From positions 30,498,461-30,562,460 of the forward strand of contig OY747713.1 of the NCBI GenBank assembly GCA_963556495.2: DNA of 64,000 bases, given 5' to 3'. This DNA comes from Valencia hispanica (lineage: Eukaryota > Chordata > Actinopteri > Cyprinodontiformes > Valenciidae). A program made the translations under genes and the position numbers. This document shows, in pieces, positions 11,869 to 23,179 of this stretch. The notes beneath the pieces were generated by a model that was not told the DNA's origin, did not search any database, and was given only the letters and a program-made list of their open reading frames with translations. Each line of letters begins with the position of its first letter. Positions within the stretch are counted from its first letter, which is position 1.

Positions 11869-12908
11869 CTGTAATTTTCAGACTATGGAGTGCACCTGAA
11901 TATAAGACGCAGGTTTTCATGTTTTAACATGAGATATTTACACAGGAAGACTGTACACGTAAGATTTTTTTTCTATTACCTCCACCAGGATGTAATTTTT
12001 TCGTGGCCGTTTGTATGTCTGTCTGTTAGCAACGTAACTAAAAAATTTTTGGACGGATTTTGATAAAATTTTCAGGAACTGTCCGGAATGGGAACAACTG
12101 ATTCAATTGTGGGGTGGGTCCGACATGAAGCCCGTATCCACCCACTGACCAGCGGTGCTAACCTCCACTCCTCTCCCTTGTCAGAGAGCTCATAAGCGGC
12201 TCCCCTTACGCAGCAGTCCCGAATCTTCGCTGTCTGCTGGAAGAGCACAGCCATGCGTCTCATTAACAGATATTTTATTGGAAAAGTACCAAAAGTTAGA
12301 ATTAGATCATAACATTGGGATGGGGGGATGAGTGCTTTTCTAGTTTTAATTTAAGACGTGCCTTTTTTTCAAACTCTGCCTGAAAATCAGCAGTACGGCA
12401 CCAACACAACGCGACAGTTAACATGCCTGGTTAGATAATAAAACCTACTTTAGCCTACCAGAAAAGTCATTGGTCACCATCTTCATCTTCCTCTTCCTCA
12501 TTAAACCCACTGAAGTCGTCTTCTTCACTGTCTTTATGTCCTCTGAAAGCTTTTGTAGTCTTTTTATACTGACTCAGTTCTTTCCGCGGCCTCCTCCACC
12601 GTCTCACTATCGATTCATTGATGTCAAGCTTACATGCAGTAGGTCTATTTCCTTTTTCGATGACCAGCTCGATTGCCTTTAACTTAAAAGCTGCATTTCT
12701 TTGTTTGTTTTCCATGATGAGGGTGTGTGCATGAAAACTGCCGGTAGTGTCTTCTTCGGGGCATAATCTTTCCCCATGTATTTGTCTCACTTATGCACTT
12801 CCTGCTATAGTGCCCCCTGAAGGGGCTATAAATTAGCGTCATCGTTGTATAGGACACAGGGTCCAAAGTATGTGAAAAAAGTAGCGGCTTATAGTCCCAA
12901 AATTACGG
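11869..12908 (-). mobile_element. Pogo/Tigger-like DNA transposon, internally deleted
   Basis: The ends form imperfect terminal inverted repeats: ctgtaattttcagactat at 11869-11886, and the right end reading inward from 12908 as ccgtaattttgggactat. A TA dinucleotide flanks each side (11867-11868 and 12909-12910), the duplication expected of the Tc1/mariner/pogo superfamily. Inside, on the minus strand, is a fragment of a pogo-type transposase (next entry). The span of 1040 bp is far too short for an autonomous copy. The stretch 11975-12120 (cctccaccaggatgtaattt and following) looks like a separate dispersed fish repeat inserted here. Confidence 0.7.
12467..12790 (-). pseudogene. Pogo/Tigger-like transposase remnant, N-terminal HTH joined to acidic tail
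   Basis: An open frame of 107 codons. From the ATG used in the middle (residue 26) it reads a helix-turn-helix DNA-binding region with AAFKLKAIELVIEKGNRPTA and NESIVRRWRR, characteristic of pogo/Tigger/jerky-type transposases. After KKTTKAFRGHK it jumps directly to an acidic C-terminus (SEEDDFSGF, then a run of E and D). In full-length relatives several hundred residues with the DDE catalytic domain lie between such parts, so the simplest reading is an in-frame internal deletion. The product, if made, could bind DNA but not transpose. Confidence 0.65.
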
Positions 12909-13031
12909 TATATGCCATACAGCATTTATTACAGAATATCTTGTTGTTACTTGTCTTTATGGTGTATTTTGCTTTTTGTTTGGCACATTTTAAAATCTAC
13001 AAATATACCAAATGAGGATGCATTCATTTAT

Positions 13032-13446
<415 letters not shown>

Positions 13447-15072
13447 TTTTGTGCAGTTGGCTTTGCTTACTGTATGAACAGTTTGTGCATATGCATCCTA
13501 TATAGTAAATATACCATAACTTAGTTTGAAGTTTTGAAACACGGTATTATGAATAAAATCCAGAGGTTTAAAGCCAGAAAGAACAAACTGGAGCTGGGTG
13601 TCTGTTTTAGCTTTTTGTCATCTCCCCCTTGCTCAGAAAATAAGCTGGATTTACAATGTTCCTTGTTTAGGGTTTCTAAGACTGTTTTCTTTTATGCTTT
13701 AACTATAGGTTTGTTTGTGTTTTTCTGTTCAATACTTCAATGCATGTTTCTTGCTAAAAAAAGTACAAAATGAGAAATGTCAAAGCTGCTAGAGTCTTTC
13801 TCTGGTCAGTGCCTACATTTTCTTTCCCTGAGAAGAAATGTTCTTTGTGATCAATACAGAGCTTTGGTGCTACATTTCCCCCGAGGTTTCCCGTGACAGG
13901 AATCACGTCCCATGGGGTTTTCCTTTAGCTGCAAAGAGATCCCATTAGTCTAAAGCTACAAAAGTATGGTTTCACGCACACACACGTAGTCATTTGTCTT
14001 AACTTTATCTTCATTAAGAATCCTTCCTCAGCTGGGTAAATATTCCAGTCCTGTCCCTTTGATCTCTTTGAAGGAAAACTCTAGGGACAGATAATTATTA
14101 AGCTATATCCCTGTTTCTTTTCTTTCTTGAATTTAAAATGTGGCTCTTATCTGTTTTAGGACCCATCCATGAGTTTTCAGTCATGTTTTCTCTGAATCTT
14201 AATTTTTGATCTTTACAGCTATATTTGATGCTTTATAACTTTAATTAAGGCTGCTGGGCCACATAGGGAATTCATATTTGGCTCAGAGTACTGTGGTTCT
14301 CAAAGGCAAACATTTAAGCTGCTTGTTGTCTCTCAACTGGTGGATGACAACAAGTCTCAGAGGATTGAGCAAACACTGTTTCCCAAAACTTTTGCAGTAA
14401 TTCTGCTCCATTCAGAGAAAGTGAATCAAAGCAATAATTGCAGAGGATTGCCTGATATTTCTACATCATTATTGCATATTTATTTTCAGTCATAGTAGCT
14501 TCATAGTTTCAATCAGTAGCTTCATAAAGAAGAGCTGTTACATTTTAAGTAGTGGCAGGCTCAGTGTATTTGGGCTTATTGAGAATGATTGATCATACAC
14601 TGACAATGTGTGTTCTATATGTGTTTGAATGCTGTGTACTCTGTAAAGACCACTTTGTTATGAGAAATACGAGCCAACGCCAGGCTGTATGATGGGACGG
14701 GGTTGTATATGTGACCCTAGTAAAGGTCATTCACACTCCATTCAATTTTTATTAGAAAAAAACTATACAAAAGCCCCACGCTGGACAATATGAAGAAATA
14801 TAAATGGAAGAAAGCCCAGACATTGGACTAGCCTTCCTGCACATGTGATCTGTCCCAGAGAACGTGTTAAGAATTTTTTAACCTGTGTGAAAATGGTAAC
14901 TTTATATCACAGACCCTTAATTCTGTTCATAGGGAGTCAGGGACAGAGCATTACTAGAAAAGCTTTATTGCTTGGTATCTTCAATGCCAAAACATACTTT
15001 AGGTGTTGCGAGGATGATTGCCAGTTTTATAAAGGGGTTAAATCTGGTTTTATATGTTTGTGTTTGAGAGCT
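13447..15072. other. Intron stretch without recognised features
   Basis: No recognised exon or mobile element. Frames at 13534-13773 and 14845-15126 show no domain, and the second runs into the LTR. Confidence 0.5.
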
Positions 15073-15505
15073 TGTTATGGTAAAAAAAAAAAGTATCTCA
15101 GGGTTTCCATAATAAAGAAGACTTGAGTCCCAGAAGGCGTTTAAGTATTTTATTCAAACATGTCTGGCCAGACCATGGAGGGGACAGAGTTACTTGTGCA
15201 TCACCCTAACCAACCTTTCTAACTAACCGCTTAAATAGTATTCAGCAATCATTGTTTATCTCTGTAAATGTCTTCTCCAACCTTCACGCCCCGCCTCCGG
15301 ACAGCTGCTCCATGCGAGTCTCATATCAACGCATAAAACAGCTCATCCGAAGGCCAGACTGTTATCTTACTGCCCTGGCGTCTGTCTCTCTGGTGACCTG
15401 CCACATATATATCATAAACATTAAGTTGGAGCAATAACCTTTTCATTTTACCCTAGATGCATTCTCTAAACTGAGAATATACACTTAATTCCTAAATGCA
15501 TAACA
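15073..15505 (-). repeat. LTR (left copy; 3' LTR if the element is on the minus strand)
   Basis: 433 bp starting TGTTATGG and ending GCATAACA. By eye it differs from the right copy by about 19 substitutions plus four fewer or more A in one poly-A run, roughly 95-96% identity. The sequence attt t after the terminus is also shared with the right copy. Confidence 0.85.
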
Positions 15506-15540
15506 ATTTTGTATTTACCTTTTTCCCATTTGTTTAAGAC

Positions 15541-18500
15541 CTGAAAACAAGATGGCGCCACGTATGGACGCCTCGGTACTTCGCTCTCTAGTATTAGTTA
15601 CTGTTTTACTTTTTTGCGTAGTTTTCTGCACTCCCTCTGCTATTAAAATTAGCAGAGAGGAACTCTTACAAATAGGGCTATCCAGTGCCGGCTTTTTTTC
15701 ACCGGTTTTTACTCAACCAGACTGCTTTATGGAGATTCTGATCGGAGGAGCAGCAGCGCTCTGTGGATTTAGACGGAGACGCCGACGAGGGAAATGAGCT
15801 GGAGTGCTCGTCAAGCTGCGGCAGCGGGGATTACGCACCGCTCTCCCATCCATACACCTGGGGAACGTCCGCTCTCTGCCTAATAAAATGGATGAATTGC
15901 TCCTTCTCCTATCCAAGAACTCAGACTTTCGCCGTTCTGTCGCCTTTTGCTTCACTGAAACCTGGTCCAGTGAACCCATCCCGGACAGCGCACTAAAGCT
16001 GCCAGGCTTCCAGCTGTTCCGAGCGGACCGTTGCGCGGAACTGTCTGGGAAGTCAAAGGGAGGAGGAACGTGCTTCTACATAAACGAAGGTTGGTGTACA
16101 GATGTCACAGTGTTAAAGAAGACATGCAGCCCTCACCTAGAGTCTTTTTTCATAAACTGTAGACCATTTTATTCACCGCGGGAGTTTGCCTCGTTTGTGC
16201 TGGTCGCTGTATACATTCCACCGCAGGCGTGCGTAACAGAGGCGTTACATCACATCACCTCGCCGACCAGATCACAGACGTGGAGAAAACTCACCTGGAC
16301 TCTCTGCTAATCAATCTCGGGGATTTTAATAGAGCAAATCTCAAACTTGAACTGCCTAAATATAGACAACATGTGACGTGTCCCACCAGGGACATGAACA
16401 CTTTAGACCACTGCTACACCACAATAAAGAATGCATATCGCTCTGTTCCCCGTGCTGCTTTGGGACTTTCTGACCACTGCCTGGTCCACCTCATCCCATC
16501 TTACAGGCAGAAGCTGAAATCTGCTAAGCCTGTAGTAAGAACTGTGAGGAGATGGACTGATGAGTCAAAGATGCAGTTACAGGCCTGCTTTGACTGCACT
16601 GATTGGAGCGTCTTTGAAGCAGCAGCCTCAGACCTGAACGAACTGACCGACACTGTGACATCTTACATCAGCTTTTGTGAGGACATGTGTGTGCAGACCA
16701 AAACCTTCTGCACGTTCAACAACAACAAACCATGGTTCACTGCAGAACTGAGATGGCTACGCCAGGACAAGGAGGAGGCCTACAGGAGTGGAGATCGGGT
16801 CCTGTACAAGCAGGCCAAGAACAAGCTGACAAAGGAGATCAAGGCAGCAAAAAGTACCTACAGTGCAAAGCTGAAGGAGCGTTTTTCTGCCAACGATTCT
16901 TCTGCAGTTTGGAAGGGCCTGCAGACCATTACCAATTACAGGAGACCATCCCCCCACCCTGTGGGGAGCCCCCGCCTGGCTGAGGACCTCAATGACTTTT
17001 TCTCCAGGTTTGAAACGACTTTCACACCTTCCACCTCCCCCACCATCTCCATTACAAAAGGCCTAGCATGACCCCAAACCACCCCCGTACCTGACCCCCT
17101 GCCTTCGCTGAGGATCTGTGAACAGGATGTACGTCAACTATTTCAGAGACAGAGAATTAAGAAGGCATTAGGTCCTGATGGAGTGTCTCCGTCCTGTCTG
17201 AAAGTCTGTGCTGGACAGCTGGCTCCCATCTTCACTCAGATCTTCAACAACTCCCTGGAGCTGTGTGTGGTCCCCTCCTGCCTCAAACGCTCCACCATCA
17301 TTGCGGTTCCCAAGAAGTCCCCCGTCACAGGATTAAATGACTACAGACCAGTCGCCCTGACATCTGTTGTCATGAAATCTATTGAGCGACTGGTGCTGAC
17401 CCACCTGAAGGACATCACGGATCACCTGCTAGACCCCCTGCAGTTTGCCTATAGAGCAAACAGGTCAGTGGATGACGCAGTCAACATGGCTCTCCACTAC
17501 ATCCTGCACCACCTAGGCTCTGCAGGTACCTACGCTCGGGTCCTGTTTGTGGACTTCAGCTCTGCATTCAACACCATCGTCCCAGAGCTCCTCCATCAAA
17601 AAATGTCCCAGCTCACCGTGCCTCCCTCCACCTGTCAGTGGATTACCAGTTTCCTGACTGACAGGAGGCAGCAGGTGAAACTGGGTAACTTCACATCCAG
17701 CTCCCGGTCCCTCAGTATCGGCGCCCCCCAGGGATGTGTTCTCTCCCCACTGCTCTTCTCCCTTTACACCACTGACTGCACGTCAAGGGACCCTTCTGTG
17801 AAACTCCTGAAGTTTGCAGATGACACCACCATCATTGGACTCATCCGTGACGGTGACGAGTCTGCATACAGAGGGGAAGTGGAACAGCTGGTCCTCTGGT
17901 GCAGTCAGAACCACCTGGAGCTAAACCCGCTCAAAACTGTGGAGATGACAGTGAACTTCAGGAAGAGACCCCCATCAACGTCTCCTCTCATAATCATCAA
18001 CAGGCCAGTCCCCACAGTGGAGTCTGTCAGGTTCCTAGGATCCACCATCACACTGGACCTGAAGTGGACCTCCCACATTAACTGTATAAGAAAGAAGGCC
18101 CAGCAAAGGCTGTACTTTCTGCGTCAGCTCAGAAAGTTCAACCTGCCTCAGGAACTGCTGACCATCTTCTACACAGCAATAGTCCAGTCTGTCCTGACCT
18201 CATCCATCTCTGTCTGGTTCGGATCTGCCACCAGAAAAGACAAGGACAGACTGCAGAGAACAGTCAGGTCCTCAGAGAGGATCATAGGTACTGATCTTCC
18301 CTCCATTCAGGACCTGTACCAGTCCAGGGTCAAGAAGCGGGCCATAAAAATCACCACAGACCCCTCACACCCTGGCCACAATCTGTTTAGGCTCCTCCCG
18401 TCAGGCCGGCGTTACAGAGCGTTGCACGCCAAAACCACCCGACACAAGAACAGTTTTTTCCCCCAGGCTGTCGCTCTGATGAACTCTGTGTAGTCACAGA

Positions 18501-18721
18501 GTGTGAGTCCATTCACATGACAATAAACTATAACTCTGCACTGCTGTACATACTCACTGTAAAATAACCCCGGTTTGGTGTATATATTATCCTTTATTAT
18601 TTATTTGTATTTATTTCTTTATTTCACTTATTTAAGTTCTATACTGGAGAGAAAAGTTGCCGGAGTCAAATTCCTTGTATGTGTCATACTTGGCCATTAA
18701 AGCTGATTCTGATTCTGATTC
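15541..18721 (+). mobile_element. Rex/L2/CR1-group non-LTR retrotransposon, nearly full length
   Basis: A LINE with one endonuclease-reverse transcriptase ORF, a short 3'UTR containing ggccattaaagc, and a 3' tail of TGATTC repeats at 18704-18721. It begins about 35 bp inside the left LTR, so it inserted into the LTR element, in the opposite orientation to that element's favoured direction. No convincing target-site duplication was found. It lies in the same direction as vps50. Confidence 0.9.
15552..18493 (+). pseudogene. LINE endonuclease/reverse transcriptase ORF with three lesions
   Basis: The frame opens at 15552 with a hydrophobic stretch and an arginine run. It contains an apurinic-like endonuclease (HLGNVRSLPNK near 15865, FTETW near 15950, GDFN at 16319-16330, SDH at 16469-16477) and a reverse transcriptase (DYRPVALTSVVMKS, FVDFSSAFNTI, GAPQGCVLSPLLF, FADD at 17813-17824), then the typical C-terminal region ending NSFFPQAVALMNSV. 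Three breaks separate it from an open ORF: TGA at 15795, a tandem CATCA duplication at 16248-16257 that shifts frame by two, and TGA at 17069. Downstream of 17183 it is open for 436 codons. It is inactive as it stands but recent enough to be read continuously. Confidence 0.88.
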
Positions 18722-20942
18722 TAAGTAGCTTAAGGACCAGTCATCTTTATTTTAATGTTACCCAGCAGAAGCCTAGAATTTTATTTTTTTAGTTGTGTTC
18801 AAATTATAGCCTAAACAATGTTGTTTTACTGTTGCTGCTCACAGCAAAGTCTTGTTATTTTTTAGTCTAGCCATTTGTTATGTCAATAAAAATGTGTTTA
18901 CAGTAGCGCCTTGTAAGCTGATAAAAAAAATTCGTCCTTCAGAGCTGTGGTAAAGTTTAAGTTGTGTTACTGTCAAAGGTCCTATTTACTTTAGTTAATG
19001 TTCACAGTTCTATGATTTATTACTTTCTTATAACATAAACCCCAAAATACAAGAAAAAAAATCAACCCCAATTGTCCCAGAGAGAACGAAAATATCTGTC
19101 TTTACTGTCAGTCAGCTTAGTCAAAATTTAAGTCAGTCAGGGTATAATTCACAACCTACTCTAAAAGCTCCAATCAACTTTGATATTTGTTCTAGTCGTA
19201 AAATGGGAACTCTGTTTCTAAGTTAGTGCACACAAGCTGCGATAGCTAAGGAAACTTGTACTTCGTGTAATAACAATTCCATCAAATAACTTTCAACCAA
19301 AATGAAATAAAATCAAATGTGGACTCTCCTTACAGAGAGCATTAGGAGAGAAGATTACTATCTTGCCCTAAAAAAATAGATGTGCAACACATTCTTTAAG
19401 CTCTGATTAGACTAAACTCACTGGATGACGAATCACCACCTTTTCAGAGCCGTAGCAGTTTCGCTGTTTGCTTTACCCTGTCCTTCTAGGACAAATAAAT
19501 TAAGGTTTAGTCGCACATCAACTTTCCTTTACAAATTACAACACAATAATTAAAAAAATTAGATCAACATAAAAAAAATTTAAAGAATCAGGAATTAAGG
19601 CCTGCTTCCTTTCGCTCTAAAGATCCTCTGGCACAAACAACAAAAAGAAACACAAAACAAAACAAGATTTACTTTCCTAAGGGAGTGTGTATGTGTGTGT
19701 GTCATAAGCAGGTGTCACAGAGATAAAATACAGCTACATCAGTCAGCAAGCATTTCATAATTGCATTTGAGCTGTGTGTATTTTGTCCTGCCTGAATTTC
19801 GCTGGGTCATCTGCAGGCTGGCTGGCCCAGGGCCCCCCTCGATTCAGCTAATCGCCATGTTTCAGGGATCACAGCCCCTAAATAACTCCTCTCACCTGAG
19901 CAAGAGTTTTCCCCTCTGCCCACTGGTCAGCCCGCATTCAGGCCGGAGTCCGGCCTCCGCCTCTGTTATGGCTGCCAAACCCCTCATTCCGGGTTTAGGA
20001 CTAGGCTCTTCGTGGCCCTCCCTAGGCACCGCTGGACCAATGGCAGGGGTCCCAACCAACCTGAAGAAAAACACAGGAAACCTCAGCGAAACTCATCGCA
20101 GTTCTACAATGGAATGTGTAACAACAGTGTGTGTGCGTGTGTGTGTGTTTGTGGCATTCTGCATTATACCAAGCCATCAAACAAATGATCTTAATGCTCA
20201 AACACTCCAGTTCTGGAAGAAGCAAACAAGAGTAAATAAAAGAGAAATAAACAAACATCATAAATAAACCATAAATAAATAACATAACTTTTAGATTTTC
20301 TTTCAGATTATCCAAATTCCTCCCCTTGGCCCATTAATTCTGTTATTTTTATTTTTATGTCGACATATTGGACTGTGAAGTGTTGCTAGATTACAGACCC
20401 GATTGTCTGCCTGGGTACCCAGTATTGATGAAGGACGTCTCCCCCATCTCACCTGCTTTCTAGTTTACTTAAGGGAAACAAAAGTCTAAAAAAAAATGTC
20501 ATCGGAAAATAATCAATCAACTTAATTAATTGACCACTTGTCCAACTGCTGTGCTCCCAGGTAAAACCCGGAGCAAAAACCGTTACTTTCTTTAACATTG
20601 ATTAAATAATTAACTACACAATTATATACAAGTATATATATTATATTAATTAATCAATCAATCGACCGCGTGTAAATAAATAAACACGAAACCGCTAGCA
20701 AATATTTCAACTCCTGAGAGTGCAAATAAAATTCTGTTATCACTATTTATTTAAAGGACTCAGTCTTACCAGGTTCTGTCTCAGGCAACAGCAGGGCTGA
20801 CAGAGACGCTTCAAGGCCTCCATCTCCCAAACAGCTACTGGAGGTAAGAGGCTGGGAGAAATTTTCCCAGGATGCTAGCAGCTCCCTTGACCCTGTCCCT
20901 GCCAGTCCATTCCGTTTGCTGAGGCTACGTTGTTGCGCCAAG
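18722..20942 (-). other. LTR-element internal remnant without pol
   Basis: Mostly AT-rich, with no retroviral-type enzyme motif on either strand. Two more GC-rich minus-strand blocks stand out: 20770-20941, an open frame from next to the LTR ending at a good donor (CTG|GTAAGACT), and 19896-20060, flanked on the minus strand by TTTTTCTTCAG and CTCAG|GTGAG. They could be captured exons or an element leader with splice sites. Their reading phases do not join directly. CA/TG repeats occur at about 19689-19703 and 20128-20150. Confidence 0.45.
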
Positions 20943-21371
20943 TGTTATGGTAAAAAAAGTATCTCGGGGTTTCCATAATAAAGAAGACTTGAGTCCCAGA
21001 AGGCGTTTAAGTATTTAATTCAAACATGTCTGGCTAGACCATGGAGGGGACAGAGTTACTCGTGCATCACCCTAACCAACCTTTCTATCTAACCACTTAA
21101 ATAGTATTCAGCAATCATTGTTTATCTCTGTAGATGTCTTATCCAACCTTCATGCCCCGCCTCCAGACAGCTGCTCCATGCGAGTCTCATATCAACGCAT
21201 AAAGCAACTCATCCGAAGGCCAGACTGTTATCTTACTGCCCTGGCGTCTGTCTCTCTGGTGACCTGACACATATATATCATAAACATTAAATTGGAGAAA
21301 TAACCTTTTCATTTTACCCTAGATGCATTCACTAAACAGAGAATATACACTTAATTCGTAATTGCATAACA
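20943..21371 (-). repeat. LTR (right copy; 5' LTR if the element is on the minus strand)
   Basis: 429 bp, direct repeat of 15073-15505. Both copies carry aataaa on the plus strand near their start. The tattttattc word that would give AATAAA on the minus strand is intact in the left copy and mutated in this one. Confidence 0.85.
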
Positions 21372-21705
21372 ATTTTCCACCGCAAGCTACTATGCATGAA
21401 TGAATGTAAACTAACAAATGAAGTTGGAGACAAAATATCAAATATTTCGGGTTCATGTTGACCACACTGAAATGAAAGTTAATGAGAGACAAACAACTTT
21501 ATTCTTATCATTTTAGTTTTTTCCATTCCATGCCAACACTTTGTGAGTTGCAGCCCAGTTCTTGCTTAACATTAAACATTGACATTTAATATATGCTGCA
21601 AAACTGAATTTATACAATTATAGTGACCTCACTTTATTGCTATTCATCAGTATAACTGCTGAAGTTTAAAGTTGCATATTACTGTACTTATAATAATATC
21701 ATCTA

Positions 21706-22118
21706 GTGGTGCAACTGGGTCATCATTGATCCGTGATCCATTCGGATCAATATCTTCGGTTCGGCACACACATTATCCGCAGATTGATTTATGGAATAAA
21801 AAAGTTGTGCGCATGTTCAGTCCGCACACAGCATGGTCATGGCGAGCGGAGGAACGAAGGAGCTTGAACGCCCCGCATCATTTAAATCCCCTGTATGGGG
21901 ACGTTTGCATTTGTCCACACTCTCCCCAGACAATGTAGACATCCTTGTCTTTTTGAAAAACAATTTGTAATTATAAGCTCATTCGCTTCTTTGATGATGT
22001 GAACATAGGCTTTATGTCACTGTCTAAGTTTAAAGGAAGGAGATGTCCCTTTTTAAGTTGCACTTTAAGTTGTTTTTCATAAATTATGTTAAAAAGAAGA
22101 TATTATGCCTTGCGCATT
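21706..22118 (+). mobile_element. hAT-like element, internally deleted, left part
   Basis: The block from about 21709 (gtggtgcaactgggtcatc, then cggttcggcacacac) is a degenerate version of the terminal region of a fish hAT family. It is followed by a very short transposase remnant (21839-21970) and AT-rich sequence. The element is then interrupted at 22119 by another element. Its far end, after 22513, was not located. Confidence 0.5.
21839..21970 (+). pseudogene. hAT transposase mini-ORF, N-terminus joined to C-terminus
   Basis: The ATG at 21839 opens 43 codons. The first half, with LERPASFKSPVWG, resembles the start of a BED-finger hAT transposase. The second half, SPDNVDILVFLKNNL and stop, resembles the extreme C-terminus (the 'NVD.L.FL..NL' end) of the same family. 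An internal deletion of essentially the entire protein explains this. Not functional. Assignment is from motif memory. Confidence 0.5.
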
Positions 22119-22508
22119 CAGTGTTTCCCACACATAGACGAATCTATGGCGGTGCGCCACAGATTAAACTCCGACCTCCACAGATTCAACACCGACCCAA
22201 AAATTTAAAAAAATCAACACCGACCGTCGCGTATTGCATTTCGTTTTTCTTTTTTACGATATCTAAAACACGCAGCGTATTCGTTCAGCTGCATTTCCTT
22301 TCTCTGCTCTTTCTTCGTCTCTCTGTCACTCACGCGTCTCTCTCGCACAAACATACACACACACATACAGCCCCTCCCCTCCGTGCACAGCACGTCTGTC
22401 TGGATTACCTGTGGAAGACGTCCTCTAACCCCCACGCTACACCCCGCCTGGCCGGCCGACCGGCCGGCCGACCGCCACACATGGCTTTCAAATCTGTGGG
22501 AAACACTG
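22119..22508. mobile_element. 390-bp DNA transposon (MITE) with 5-bp duplication
   Basis: The left end CAGTGTTTCCCACACATAGA is matched by the right end, whose reverse complement reads CAGTGTTTCCCACAGATT. The five bases GCATT directly flank both ends (22114-22118 and 22509-22513), a clean target-site duplication. Inside are a CA/TC-rich stretch and a palindromic GGCCGGCCGACC repeat at about 22450-22475. It has no transposase. The hAT-type ends with 5-bp duplications fit a non-autonomous hAT, though other superfamilies are possible. Confidence 0.7.
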
Positions 22509-22513
22509 GCATT

Positions 22514-23179
22514 TTAAGTTGATTCTTTACATTTTAATTTAAAAAAAACCTTTTAAAAAAACAGAAAAACATTTCATGTTGTCTAGGTGCAGTTTAGGCT
22601 AAATGTCTCTTTTGCAATTAGAATGTTTTAGTAGTTTTATCCATTTTGTCATTATTGCAATGTATCCAGTATAATAATTTTTCATCATTGAATATTTGTA
22701 CACATTTTAGAATTCCTGGAAAAAAAAGGAAATGTCTCTTTAATAGCAACTTCTTGCTAAATTTATTTTAAAATAGTTATGTAAAAAAATGTATTTTATG
22801 GTTAAAAAAACAACCTCCACATTGCTTCAAAAATATTGCCATTAGTTTTATTTGTAGGTTCTGTTACAGCTGAATTCAAAACACATCTCACAAATCTTCT
22901 CTATAGGCGTCGGGGAGAAAGCAATATTGGCACCTAGACCAAGTTGTAAGTTAAAACTCTTTTCAATATACAACAGTTCATCTTGTTATTCCTATTCAAA
23001 GACATCCAGAGATAGCATGGCCTCTATTAAAATAAATAAACATAAAATAAGAAAAGACCAAAGCTATAAATTCCAGGGGATCTTTAAGTGGTTCATTAAC
23101 TAGACAATCACAGTGTCAGTGCCAGACAGATAATTAACACACTGAACCTCACAATGTCTTTTGGCTTTATTGTGTCAAT
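22514..23179. other. Intron, AT-rich, possible remainder of interrupted hAT
   Basis: AT-rich with no recognisable coding or repeat. It may contain the distal end of the hAT element interrupted at 22119. Confidence 0.35.

Larger units (their letters stand above)
15073..21371 (-). mobile_element. LTR retrotransposon, non-autonomous, with nested LINE
   Basis: Two direct repeats of about 430 bp (15073-15505 and 20943-21371) begin TGTTATGG and end GCATAACA, with TG...CA termini and short inverted ends. Minus orientation is favoured. Next to the right LTR the minus strand reads CTTGGCGCAACAACG, a TGGCGC-type primer-binding site. Next to the left LTR it reads GGGAAAAAGG, a purine tract. No gag, protease, reverse transcriptase or integrase is visible in the 2.2 kb of internal sequence left outside the LINE. 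The flanks show no matching 5-bp target duplication. Confidence 0.75.
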
